From the NCBI GenBank assembly GCA_030583665.1, contig CP129469.1:2967043-3031042 (forward strand): 64,000 nucleotides of DNA. Direction: 5' to 3'. Below the pieces are notes generated by a model that saw nothing but the letters and a program-made list of their open reading frames with translations, was not told the DNA's origin and searched no databases. Positions 44,777 to 55,536 of this stretch are shown here, one piece after another. Numbering within the stretch: the first letter of the stretch is position 1; each line of letters opens with the position of its first letter. Both the position numbers and the translations under genes were made by a program. This stretch comes from Candidatus Jettenia sp. AMX2 (lineage in GTDB: Bacteria > Planctomycetota > Brocadiia > Brocadiales > Brocadiaceae).

Positions 44777-44967
44777 TATTCAAACTGGCTCCCTTTGTTG
44801 GATGAATTTCGCAATTGGCTTTGTTCGGGAGGAGTAAAGATATTCTTTGAATTTGCTAATACTCTGGGATTGGGTCCCGGTTGAAATATAAAATTTATCT
44901 GCTCCACCTTGTGGCGGTTAAACTGGGAAAATATTATATTCTGTTTTTATCCTACAATTATGTTTGT

Positions 44968-45233
44968 TTAATACTTTTTCCCGAAATCCTGGCGGGAAAG
45001 AATTATTACAATGTTAATTTGTGATCCTTTCCATTCAAAGATGATCCGATAATCACCGATTCTTAAGCGGTAAAGGTCTTCATAACCTTTGAGTTTTTTG
45101 ATATGTTTACCGTCAGGAATGGATTGTCTTCAAGTCGTTTGCACCCCTTTACTATGCGGTTAAAGTCATCGTCTGACAAGGTATCTGTATCCTTTTCTGC
45201 CTTATCAGAAAAGACGACTTTAAACTTCTCCAC
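44968..45233 (-). pseudogene. RelE-type toxin, frameshifted
   Basis: From a GTG start the frame gives EKFKVVFSDKAEKDTDTLSD and CKRLEDNPF. It then needs one extra base (CCT where CCCT is expected) to continue DGKHIKKLKGYEDLYRLRIG and DYRIIFEWKG to the stop. Joined, they form a full RelE/ParE toxin of about 87 residues. The antitoxin upstream also carries a nonsense codon, so the module is dead unless the errors are in the sequence. Confidence 0.7.
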
Positions 45234-45423
45234 GTTTAGTCTTCCTCCTGGCTACGAGGTCATTTGGGGATATAACTCTGCCTTCCCTGGTGTCCCTTAT
45301 TCCTTCCTCAATCTTTGCCTTTGTGGTGGGGTCTAACATGATGTAGAGGTCTTCGATTTCATCCTCTATTGTTTTGCGAAGCAGATCTTCAAACTCTTCA
45401 ATCGTTCAATCGGCTACTTTCAT
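45220..45423 (-). pseudogene. Antitoxin with in-frame TGA
   Basis: An ATG with AGGAG upstream gives MKVAD, then TGA at 45406-45408. The same frame then runs on as TIEEFEDLLRKTIEDEIEDL and DPTTKAKIEEGIRDTREG to a stop overlapping the toxin start by 14 bases. One base change in codon six would restore a 67-residue antitoxin. Confidence 0.65.
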
Positions 45424-45516
45424 ACTGAAATCTCCTAATAGGTAAAAAAGCTGGATGGAGGACAAGCTTCTTTCCCCCATGTTCGCTTTTCATAGTCATC
45501 CCTTTGATAAAAAAAA

Positions 45517-45562
45517 CAGGCTTTCAGGATTGTACGCATTTGTGTACAATCCTGAAAGCCTG
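45517..45562 (-). terminator. Strong terminator of tRNA-Asn
   Basis: Perfect 19-bp arms (45517-45535 and 45544-45562) with an eight-base loop are followed on the minus strand by a run of T. It lies eight bases after the 3' end of the tRNA. A textbook intrinsic terminator. Confidence 0.88.
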
Positions 45563-45569
45563 ATAAGAT

Positions 45570-45644
45570 TGGCTCCCCCGGTAGGATTCGAACCTACAAC
45601 CAACCGGTTAACAGCCGGCTACTCTACCATTGAGCTACAGGGGA
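45570..45644 (-). tRNA. tRNA-Asn (GTT)
   Basis: The 72-nt body is 45573-45644, followed by an encoded CCA (45570-45572). The acceptor stem pairs over seven bases (TCCCCTG with CGGGGGA). The anticodon loop is CTGTTAA with anticodon GTT, and the T arm has GGTTCGAATCC. All expected arms are present. Confidence 0.95.
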
Positions 45645-45811
45645 ATTTTTTTGTTCTATTCTCGACTCTGTTACAAGACGCTATGTTCCGCATGGTACTA
45701 AGATCACTTCCTCGCTTCGCTCCTTGCAATGATTGCTGAGAAATGTCATTCCAAGCAGTAAGCAAACCAATCTCTTCCGTATACGCAATATTTAATACAT
45801 TATAGCGTATT

Positions 45812-46630
45812 TTATTTCTCTTGTAAATAGTCTATTAATCTTGATAATTCTTTTCTCATATCCTTACGGTGAACGATGCGGTCCAGAAAACCGTGATCTA
45901 AAAGGAATTCTGCGGTTTGAAATTTCTTGGGAAGCGAGCGTTTTATGGTTTCCTGGATAACCCGTGGGCCTGCAAAACCGATGAGCGCATTTGGCTCTGC
46001 CAGGGTAATATCAGCCAAAGATGCAAAGCTGGCCATAACCCCGCCCAAGGATGGATCGGTCAAGACTGCGATGTATAAACCTCCTGCTTCCCTGAACCTG
46101 GCTATCGCGGCACTCGTTTTTGCCATCTGCATCAGGGAAAATACCCCTTCCTGCATCCGCGCACCGCCGCCTGACCCCGAGATAATTATTAACGGTAATT
46201 TCAATAGGGCGGCCTGTTCTGCAAGGCGTGCGATTTTTTCACCGACTACGGAACCCATGCTTCCCATAATAAAATTGTGGTCTGTAATTCCGATCATTAC
46301 CTCTTTACCCTTAATACACCCTTTGCCAACAATTGCAGCCTCTTTTAACCCTGTTTTTTTCTGCTCCTGGGCTACCCGTTCCAGATAGGTAATCCGGTCA
46401 TGAAAGTTTAACGGATTGTCCGGCTGCATGTTGTCCCACATCTCCTCAAAGCTACCTTCATCCAGGAGGAATTTTAGTCTGTCTTTTCCGGAAATCCGGA
46501 AATGGTGATTGCATTCCGGACAGACTGACATCCTTTCTTCAACGGCTTTTTTATAAACCAGGCAATTGCAGCTTTCGCACCTGGTCCACAAGCCATCGGG
46601 CATATTCTTCTTTTTTCTGAAAAAAACCAT
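45812..46630 (-). CDS. accD: Acetyl-CoA carboxylase carboxyltransferase beta
   Basis: 272 residues from the ATG with GAGG upstream; the ATG at 46645 lies too close to that site. The N-terminal zinc ribbon uses C18, C21, C37 and C40. The crotonase-like core includes [14 protein letters not shown]. With AccA it transfers carboxyl from biotin to acetyl-CoA in fatty acid synthesis. Last of four co-directional genes gap-pgk-rpe-accD. Confidence 0.92.
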   Translation of the reverse strand: MVFFRKKKNMPDGLWTRCESCNCLVYKKAVEERMSVCPECNHHFRISGKDRLKFLLDEGSFEEMWDNMQPDNPLNFHDRITYLERVAQEQKKTGLKEAAIVGKGCIKGKEVMIGITDHNFIMGSMGSVVGEKIARLAEQAALLKLPLIIISGSGGGARMQEGVFSLMQMAKTSAAIARFREAGGLYIAVLTDPSLGGVMASFASLADITLAEPNALIGFAGPRVIQETIKRSLPKKFQTAEFLLDHGFLDRIVHRKDMRKELSRLIDYLQEK

Positions 46631-46699
46631 AAAATCATGCCTCACATCTAAGAGCTATAATCATACCATCCCTTTGGGATTATGTATTTATGATTGCAT

Positions 46700-47395
46700 C
46701 TACATTTGAACTTTGCTGAGCCATTCCCCTTTTACAGCTTGCTCTGCCAACTGCCTCAGGGTCTCAATCGCCTGAGACGGATCTTTTGATTTAAAGATTG
46801 ATGATGCCGCAACAATGATATTTGCACCATGCCTGACTACCTGAACGACCGTTTCTGTAGTGATGCCACCATCTACTTCTATATTCATTTCGGGCGCCCT
46901 GGCACGTAAATTTGCAATCTTGGGCAAGACCCCGGGGATAAATTTTTGTCCGGCAAATCCAGGATTTACGGACATGACAAGCACCATGTCAATCTTATCC
47001 AGCAGGTTTTCTACAGATTCAAGGGGCGTATCCGGATTTAATGAAACGCCTGCCCTTAATCCTGCCTCTTTGATTGAGGAAATAACCTTTTCCGGTTCTT
47101 TTGCAGCCTCGGCATGGAAGGTTATGATGCCCTTGTTTCCGGCAGCTTTTGCAAATGCATGTATGTACCGTTCCGGATGTTCTATCATCAAATGGATATC
47201 GAGAGGTACGTTGGTAACCTGCCTGATACCCTCCACGATAAATGGTCCCATGGTGATATTGGGTACGAAATGGCCATCCATAACATCGATATGGATTAAA
47301 TCAATGTTTGCCTTCTCTATTTTTCTGATTTCTTCCTCTAAACGCATCGGATTGGCAGCCAGGATGGACGCTGAGATTTCTATTTTGGGTTGCAT
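46700..47395 (-). CDS. rpe: Ribulose-phosphate 3-epimerase
   Basis: 231 residues, a TIM barrel. ISASILAAN, HIDVMDGHFVPNIT and VDGGI carry the metal-binding His and Asp residues, and MSVNPGFAGQKF is the phosphate loop. It interconverts ribulose- and xylulose-5-phosphate. It starts five bases after the pgk stop. A short palindromic repeat sits in the gap before accD. Confidence 0.94.
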   Translation of the reverse strand: MQPKIEISASILAANPMRLEEEIRKIEKANIDLIHIDVMDGHFVPNITMGPFIVEGIRQVTNVPLDIHLMIEHPERYIHAFAKAAGNKGIITFHAEAAKEPEKVISSIKEAGLRAGVSLNPDTPLESVENLLDKIDMVLVMSVNPGFAGQKFIPGVLPKIANLRARAPEMNIEVDGGITTETVVQVVRHGANIIVAASSIFKSKDPSQAIETLRQLAEQAVKGEWLSKVQM

Positions 47396-47400
47396 GATTT

Positions 47401-48597
47401 TTACTCTGGTTTATCTAACAACGCTGCAATTCCGGGAAGTTCACTGCCCTCTAATAGTTTTAAAAACGCCCCGCCACCGGTTGACATAAATGATACTTCG
47501 TATGTTTTGCCGGATTTATGGAATGCCATATCGGTGTCGCCACCTCCAACGATGGTTAAGGCATGTGAGTTTGTTACGGCATCCACCATAGCATATGTCC
47601 CACGGCTAAAGGCATCCAGCTCAAAAGCACCCATAGGGCCGTTCCATAAAATTGTCCTTGCATCCTGAAGCGCTTCAGAAAATAATTTGGTAGTAGCCGG
47701 GCCGATATCCAGCGCGATCCACTTATCGGGAATTTCCTGGTAAGGGACTACTTTTGTTTCTGCGCGCCCGTCAAACACTTCGGCAACAACAAAATCTACG
47801 GGAAGGTATAACTTTATACCGTTTTGCCTCGATGTTTCCATTAATTTTTTTACCACATCAATTACACTATCCTCAACCAGAGATTTTCCGGTAGTGAATC
47901 CCTGTGCCTTGAGAAAGGTAAATGCCATAGCGCCCCCAATAAGTATCTTGTCCATTTTTTTGGAAAGGTTATCAATAATCTTTATCTTGTCAGAAACCTT
48001 TGCACCACCAAGAATTGCAACAACAGGCCTCATCGGATTGTTTACTGATTTTTCAAAATAATCTATTTCCTTTTTCAGCAAAAAGCCTGCGGCTGAAGGG
48101 ACAAGTTTGTTAATACCGACCATTGAAGCATGCTTTCTGTGGCAATTTCCGAAAGCATCCTGGATAAATACATCGCATAAACTGGCGAGCTCTTTTGCAA
48201 AGTTGGGGTCGTTTTGTTGTTCACCGGGATGGAATCTTAAATTCTCCAGTAAAAGCACATCGCCGTAGTTCATCTCCTCAATGAGCTTTTTTACCTCAGT
48301 ACCGATGCAGGCATTTGCGGTAATTACCCTTACCTTTTCGTTAAGAAACCGTTGTAACCGCCGTGCAACCGGTTTCATACTATATTTAGGGTTTGCTTTA
48401 CCCTCCGGCCTTCCCAGATGTGAGGCAATGATTACCTTTGCTTTTTCATCCAGCAAATAATCAATCGTCGGCATGGTTGCCCTGATTCTTGTATCATCAG
48501 TAATTCCCCCATCTTCATTTAAGGGTACATTATAATCCGTTCGGACTAAAACCCTCTTTTTTCGTACATCGATATCACGGATAAATAATTTGTTCAT
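47401..48597 (-). CDS. pgk: Phosphoglycerate kinase
   Basis: 398 residues. The N-domain substrate motif is VLVRTDYNVPLNEDGGITDD, with ASHLGRPEG and RFHPGE. The C-domain nucleotide site is ILGGAKVSDKI and GGGDTDMAF. The GGGDT loop normally reads GGGDS or GGGDT, so it is intact. It acts in glycolysis and gluconeogenesis. It starts 30 bases after gap. Confidence 0.95.
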   Translation of the reverse strand: MNKLFIRDIDVRKKRVLVRTDYNVPLNEDGGITDDTRIRATMPTIDYLLDEKAKVIIASHLGRPEGKANPKYSMKPVARRLQRFLNEKVRVITANACIGTEVKKLIEEMNYGDVLLLENLRFHPGEQQNDPNFAKELASLCDVFIQDAFGNCHRKHASMVGINKLVPSAAGFLLKKEIDYFEKSVNNPMRPVVAILGGAKVSDKIKIIDNLSKKMDKILIGGAMAFTFLKAQGFTTGKSLVEDSVIDVVKKLMETSRQNGIKLYLPVDFVVAEVFDGRAETKVVPYQEIPDKWIALDIGPATTKLFSEALQDARTILWNGPMGAFELDAFSRGTYAMVDAVTNSHALTIVGGGDTDMAFHKSGKTYEVSFMSTGGGAFLKLLEGSELPGIAALLDKPE

Positions 48598-48627
48598 AAG
48601 ATTCGGTTGGTTGAAAAGATGTGTGAT

Positions 48628-50243
<1,616 letters not shown>

Positions 50244-51341
50244 TTGGCTCAGGTGTCCATTGGGGACGCCTGCCACAATTCTGCAATGGTTTGCATCAGA
50301 CACCCTCGAACCTCCGCCGTGTGGCCGGGTGCAGTGCAATACCGCATCGGGAGAGAAACCATTTTACAACTTATTGGGACGGATTTATTAAGAACAACGG
50401 AACGTAATGTTAGTATTGAGGAAAAATGTAAATATCATGGCTTAAATCAGTTAAAGATTGAAGACAAGAAAATTTTTGATAAGCATGCAACGGAAGAGGC
50501 TGTAAATCTGTGTGATTATACTTTTGCAAACAATTTTATATGGAAAGGATCTGTTGAGTTACTATGGAAGTTAATAAATGGTAATTTTTGCCTTTTTGGA
50601 TTAACTTCCAAGGGCATGTGCATGATGCTTCCGCCGTTAGGAAAAAATTATATTCAAAATACCCTGAATGAATGTTTTACCCTGATGCGTGATATGAATG
50701 AAGGGTATGGTTCTGAATCATATATTAATTATGTTTATGAAGACTTCCTGAATTTATTTGACAAAAATTCATACCGCATCGTTGAAAGTTATCCTGATTA
50801 CATCTATAAATCATCTGACCTCATAAAGCTTGCCGGCAGAAAATACGAGAAAAAGAGAAACGAAATAAACTCCTTCAAAAAGCTTTATGATGCCTCATTC
50901 GAAAAACTCTCCGCAAGGCATATTGCAGAAGCCCTCCAGGTAATAGATCAATGGAAGGCAGAAAAAATGCAGGAATTAAATCACCGGGAAGCACATTATC
51001 AGTACGGTCTCATCCATGAAACTGAGGCAGCTAAATGCGCTATTATTTTCTCGGAAGAATTGGGATTAAAGGGATCTGTTATTACGATCAATGACCGCAT
51101 TGAAGGTGTTACCTTAGGCGAAAACATTGCTTTGGATACTGCTTCGATACTCATAGAAAAAACAAACAATAACTTTCATGGCATGTCCCAGTTTATTTAC
51201 CAACAGTCTTGCGCAAATAATTTTTCAGACGTATCTTATATCAATGCCGGTGAGGACTGGGGTATTGAGGGTTTAAAAAGAGCAAAGATGTCTTATCATC
51301 CGTGCATGCTGGCAAAGAAATTTTTTATTTATGAGAAATAA
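50244..51341 (+). CDS. DUF2156 (GNAT-fold) protein
   Basis: Up to 365 residues, but the first 65 come from a GC-rich stretch and look unlike protein. The domain itself starts at about LNQLKIEDKKIFDKHATEEA. The fold is a double GNAT as in DUF2156 and the lysyl-transferase domain of MprF: YVYEDFLNLFDKNSYRIV, AGRKYEKKRNEINSFKK, GEDWGIEGLKRAKMSYHP. The true start may be a non-ATG codon near 50410. The substrate is unknown. Confidence is good for the domain, poor for the start. Confidence 0.7.
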   Translation: MAQVSIGDACHNSAMVCIRHPRTSAVWPGAVQYRIGRETILQLIGTDLLRTTERNVSIEEKCKYHGLNQLKIEDKKIFDKHATEEAVNLCDYTFANNFIWKGSVELLWKLINGNFCLFGLTSKGMCMMLPPLGKNYIQNTLNECFTLMRDMNEGYGSESYINYVYEDFLNLFDKNSYRIVESYPDYIYKSSDLIKLAGRKYEKKRNEINSFKKLYDASFEKLSARHIAEALQVIDQWKAEKMQELNHREAHYQYGLIHETEAAKCAIIFSEELGLKGSVITINDRIEGVTLGENIALDTASILIEKTNNNFHGMSQFIYQQSCANNFSDVSYINAGEDWGIEGLKRAKMSYHPCMLAKKFFIYEK

Positions 51342-51397
51342 TGCTAATTCCCCAGATTATATATAGTTACAGTGACATAAATTTATGGCTGCCTGTC

Positions 51398-51445
51398 ATG
51401 CCGGGCCTGACGCCGCCGTGAGCACTCAATCGGACGGCCCGGCAT
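51398..51445. repeat. GC-rich inverted repeat upstream of gdhA
   Basis: Perfect 10-bp arms (51398-51407 and 51436-51445, ATGCCGGGCC) in a GC-rich patch of about 150 bases between two AT-rich genes. A dispersed palindromic element or terminator of the gene before; no T tract. Confidence 0.4.
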
Positions 51446-51577
51446 CCGGCATTTTTCCGGATTCCTGCTTCCCGTTTTCACGAGGTCAAATTTTGTGCGG
51501 ACGGATTCCCGTTTCCGCAGGTTTTTCGTCCGGAAACGGTGAAATGACATTTTCGTATGTGATGAAGGATGTGATAT

Positions 51578-52828
51578 ATGGTTAATAATGATATTCTTTA
51601 CGAGACGGCGCTTAAGCAGTTTGATACCGTTGCAGAGGTATTAAATCTTGATGATGGAATCAGGGAGCGCATGAGGTATCCAAAGCGTTCCCTTATTGTT
51701 TCTGTTCCTGTCAGAATGGATAACGGGAAGATACAGGTATTTAAAGGTTACAGGGTACAGCATGATATTGCCCTTGGTCCTTCCAAAGGTGGTATACGGT
51801 ATCATCCTGATGTCGATCTCAAAGAGGTTTCAGCCCTTGCCATGTTAATGACATGGAAGTGCGCCCTTATGTATATACCCTATGGGGGCGCCAAAGGTGG
51901 TGTACAATGCAATCCCGAAGAAATGTCACAGGATGAACTGGAACGCATGACCCGCCGCTATACTACTGAAATTGTTCAAATCCTGGGACCGGATAAGGAT
52001 ATACCCGCTCCGGATCTTTATACAAATGCTCAGACCATGGCATGGATGATGGATACTTATAGTATGCTGCAGGGCAATACAATTCCTGGCGTCGTTACCG
52101 GTAAACCCTTATTGCTTGGTGGCTCGTTAGGAAGGGCGGAGGGCACAGGAAGAGGGGTCGCTTATATGGTTACGGAAGCGGCAAGGGTTCTGGGTAAGTA
52201 CCTGCGAGGTTTACGGGTAGCTATTCAGGGTATGGGAAATGTTGGTTCTGTAGCTGCCAGGCTTTTATATGAACAAGGATGCAGTATTGTTGCAGTAAGT
52301 GATATCAGTGGCGGCGTTTACTTTCCCAAAGGCCTGCTTGTCCCGTATCTTTTGCATTATATAAAGGAAAATAAACACGTTGCTGGTCTCAGGGATGCGG
52401 ATGCTATTACAAACCGGGAACTTTTTGAATTAGATTGCGATGTTATAATCCCGGCAGCCATAGAAGGTCAAATTACAGAAATGAATGCAGATAAAATAAA
52501 GGCCAGGATTATTGTAGAAGGCGCCAACGGTCCAACGACACCTGAAGCCGATAAGATACTGCAGGATAAAAAGGTGTTTCTCGTACCCGATATCCTTGCT
52601 AATGCGGGAGGTGTAACCGTTTCATATTTTGAATGGGTACAGGATATCCAGTATTATTTCTGGAGCGAAGACGATATTCAAAGAAAATTAAAGGATGTTA
52701 TGGTAAGCGCATTCAACAGGGTGTATGCGTTATCAAACAAAAAGGGTGTGGATATGCGTACCGCTGCATTAATGCTGGGAATCGGCCGTGTTGCAGAAGC
52801 CAAGAAAATACGTGGACTTTATCCCTGA
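51578..52828 (+). CDS. gdhA: Glutamate dehydrogenase
   Basis: 416 residues of the Glu/Leu/Phe/Val dehydrogenase family. The substrate domain has GGIRYHPDVDLKEVSALAML and YGGAKGGV with the catalytic Lys, then APDLYTNAQTMAWM. The NAD(P) domain has IQGMGNVGSVAA. It converts glutamate to 2-oxoglutarate and ammonium, or the reverse. A short palindromic repeat follows its stop. Confidence 0.93.
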   Translation: MVNNDILYETALKQFDTVAEVLNLDDGIRERMRYPKRSLIVSVPVRMDNGKIQVFKGYRVQHDIALGPSKGGIRYHPDVDLKEVSALAMLMTWKCALMYIPYGGAKGGVQCNPEEMSQDELERMTRRYTTEIVQILGPDKDIPAPDLYTNAQTMAWMMDTYSMLQGNTIPGVVTGKPLLLGGSLGRAEGTGRGVAYMVTEAARVLGKYLRGLRVAIQGMGNVGSVAARLLYEQGCSIVAVSDISGGVYFPKGLLVPYLLHYIKENKHVAGLRDADAITNRELFELDCDVIIPAAIEGQITEMNADKIKARIIVEGANGPTTPEADKILQDKKVFLVPDILANAGGVTVSYFEWVQDIQYYFWSEDDIQRKLKDVMVSAFNRVYALSNKKGVDMRTAALMLGIGRVAEAKKIRGLYP

Positions 52829-52930
52829 TGCTATAATAGTAGCATCCCTTCGGGATTAAGGGGAGAATTATATTAATTTTTTTTGCTGTATCAGCATTCC
52901 TGCTAAACAGGGTAAAAGAGATTAGAAAAG

Positions 52931-54147
52931 TTGCTCATTAAAGCGTTCCTTATTTTTGCTCTTACCTATAGCATCATCTCTGCCCAAAAGATGAAATGGC
53001 ACAAATTGGACCGGCCTTCAGGGGCATTGCTTGGCGCTGTATTGATGGTACTAAGCGGCGTATTAACATTAGATGAGGCATACCGGGCTATCGACTTCAA
53101 TACTATCCTGCTCCTGATGAGCATGATGATACTCATTGCTTATCTTAAGATAGCCAATTGCTTCGAATATCTTGCCTATTTGCTGGTTACCCATGCAGGA
53201 AACGCTTTCTTTTTATTGTGTTTTGTATCTGTTTCCAGTGGTATTTTATCTGCTCTCTTTGTGAATGATACAATTTGTCTTATGTTTACACCGCTTCTTA
53301 TTCTTACATTAAAGCAGGTTAAGCTTAATCCTGTTCCTTATCTCATAGCGTTGGCCACATCATCCAATATCGGGAGTGTAATTACCCTGACCGGAAATCC
53401 GCAAAATATGCTTATCGGTATCTTTTCAAAGATACCATATCTGGATTTTACCTTACATCTTATCCCAATTGGGAGTGTAAGCCTGCTGGCAAATATTCTG
53501 ATTATTTATTTGATATTTAAAAAAGATATAACCTTTCAAAGATTGCATTCTATCGAACTCAGAAAACCTGAGATTGATATAAGACTTACGGTAAAGTCCC
53601 TCATAATACTTTTCTGTATCTTTTCAGGGTTTGTTTTTACCGGGAATCTCCCCTTGTCTGCTGTGACAGGCGGGCTTGCACTCATTGTTATCAACCGCAG
53701 CATGCCATGGAAAAGGTAGACTGGACGCTCCTGTTGTTCTTCAGCGGGTTGTTTATCGTTGTGAATGGAATTAGTAAGGCCGGTTTTCTGACCGTGGCAC
53801 ATAACACCCTTGAGCCTTATTGGGGAGATACGGTGTCAGGCCAGATTATCCGTTTTAGTATATTTTCGGTGATTGCTTCCAACATCATATCGAATGTCCC
53901 CTTTGTATTATTATCTGCAGGATGGATTGATAAATGTATCGATCCGAAAACCATGTGGTACGTCCTGGCAATGAGCAGCACCTTTGCTGGTAATTTAACG
54001 ATCATGGGTTCCGTAGCGAATATGATTGTCCTGGAACTTTCGAAGGAATATGCCCATATAGGGTTTTGGGATTTTTTTAAGGTAGGGATTACAACTACTA
54101 TAGTTTCCACCATGATTGGAATATCTATTCTTCTCTATCTGCACTAA
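52931..54147 (+). pseudogene. ArsB/NhaD-type anion permease, frameshifted
   Basis: Two overlapping frames form one permease of about 400 residues. The first (52931-53719, TTG start) has helices with the family motifs NDTICLMFTPLLIL and ATSSNIGSVITLTGNPQN. The second (53707-54147) continues EKVDWTLLLFFSGLF and NIISNVPFVLLSAGW. Reading the second frame back gives PQHAMEKVDW, which fits the family, so a single-base loss near 53695 best explains the split. The substrate could be arsenite, sodium or another ion. Confidence 0.75.
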
Positions 54148-54278
54148 TGTTTTCCTTTTCATGCCAGAGACGTATAGCAATGTATCTCTGTTGTAATTCT
54201 ACAACAAACGTATTTGTGGCAGGCCAGCCGTCCAGGTTGACATCATGATGTTACCTTTTCCCAACGGAACGTTAGATA

Positions 54279-55505
54279 TCAGGTGTGGTATTCGGCATTG
54301 ATGGTGATATACTCATGGGATAAATCACACGTCCAGATAGTATCTGTGTAATCTCCCAATCCAAGTTCCAGAAGAATCCCGATATCCTTATTTTTCATTG
54401 AGGCGCTTATTATGCCGGGGTCATCTGGCACAGGCATTCCTCCGGCAAAGATTTTGGCGCCGTTAATAAAAAGACTGATTTTTGATTCGTCCAACTCTAT
54501 GCCTGCATAACCGGCAGCAGAGATGATGCGCCCCCAGTTGGGATCCTCTCCATGGATTGCTGTTTTTACTAAGGGTGAATTCGCAATTGACCTGGCAATC
54601 TGAGCTGCATCGCTTCGGGATCTTGCACCTGCGACATCGATCCGGATAAATTTTGTAGCACCCTCTCCGTCCATCACAATAGATTTAGCAAGATGGCTCG
54701 TAACGGAATTAAGCCCCTGCTGAAAAATCTGCAAAGATGACCTGTCAGAATTCCCTTTATCGGAAGAGACCTTTACCCCTGATGCCCCATTTGCAATAAT
54801 GGCAATAGTATCGTTGGTACTCATATGGCCATCAATGGTAATACGGTTAAAGGAAGATTCTACGGATTTTTTGAGGCATTCATGGAGAAGGGAGGCAGGT
54901 ACAGAGGCGTCTGTGGTAATAAAACATAACATCGTTGCAAGATTAGGGGCAATCATTCCTGCACCTTTTGTAATACCTCCCAGAATTACCTCTTTGCCTT
55001 CTATGGTTAACGTAACAGCAATTTCTTTTTGTTTTGTATCCGTTGTCATGATAGCCTGTGCCATAGCATTACCGTGCTCCGGAGTATTCCCCATTGATGC
55101 AGATGCTGTCTTAATGCCTGCAGCAACTTTATCCATGGGAAGAGGCCTGCCGATAATCCCGGTAGAGGCAACAAGTACTTCGTCTTCCGAAATTTTCAGG
55201 CATTCTGCCGTGAGCCGAACCATCTCCCTTGCATCACGGTAACCCTTATCCCCCGTACAGGCATTGGCATTGCCACTATTGACAACAATGGATCTTACCT
55301 GTCCTTTTTGTATAATTTTCCTGCTCAGCTTTACCGGCGCAGCACAAATTTGGTTTATCGTAAATAAGGCCGTACCGGTTGAGGGATATTCCGAAAAGAT
55401 AATTCCCAAATCAGGGCTGTCTTTTATGGTTTTTATTCCACAATATGTTGTTCCGGACAGAAACCCTTTGGGGGCAATAATGCATCCTTTGTTTATTACT
55501 TCCAT
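54279..55505 (-). CDS. argJ: Glutamate N-acetyltransferase / N-acetylglutamate synthase ArgJ
   Basis: 408 residues from the ATG at 55505, preceded by AAGGT; an ATG 57 bases upstream is rejected. The autocleavage site lies in KGAGMIAPNLATMLCFITTD with the nucleophilic Thr after Ala. GNANACTGDKGY and the C-terminal DLSHEYITINAEYHT are family marks. It recycles acetyl groups in arginine synthesis. It starts 32 bases after the hemD fusion gene. Confidence 0.93.
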   Translation of the reverse strand: MEVINKGCIIAPKGFLSGTTYCGIKTIKDSPDLGIIFSEYPSTGTALFTINQICAAPVKLSRKIIQKGQVRSIVVNSGNANACTGDKGYRDAREMVRLTAECLKISEDEVLVASTGIIGRPLPMDKVAAGIKTASASMGNTPEHGNAMAQAIMTTDTKQKEIAVTLTIEGKEVILGGITKGAGMIAPNLATMLCFITTDASVPASLLHECLKKSVESSFNRITIDGHMSTNDTIAIIANGASGVKVSSDKGNSDRSSLQIFQQGLNSVTSHLAKSIVMDGEGATKFIRIDVAGARSRSDAAQIARSIANSPLVKTAIHGEDPNWGRIISAAGYAGIELDESKISLFINGAKIFAGGMPVPDDPGIISASMKNKDIGILLELGLGDYTDTIWTCDLSHEYITINAEYHT

Positions 55506-55536
55506 TGAGTACCTTCTTGTTAACCTTTGGTAATTT

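Noticed and set aside
44669-44884. A 71-residue plus-strand gene
   Set aside because: It is built around a terminator-like hairpin, lacks a ribosome site and resembles no family.
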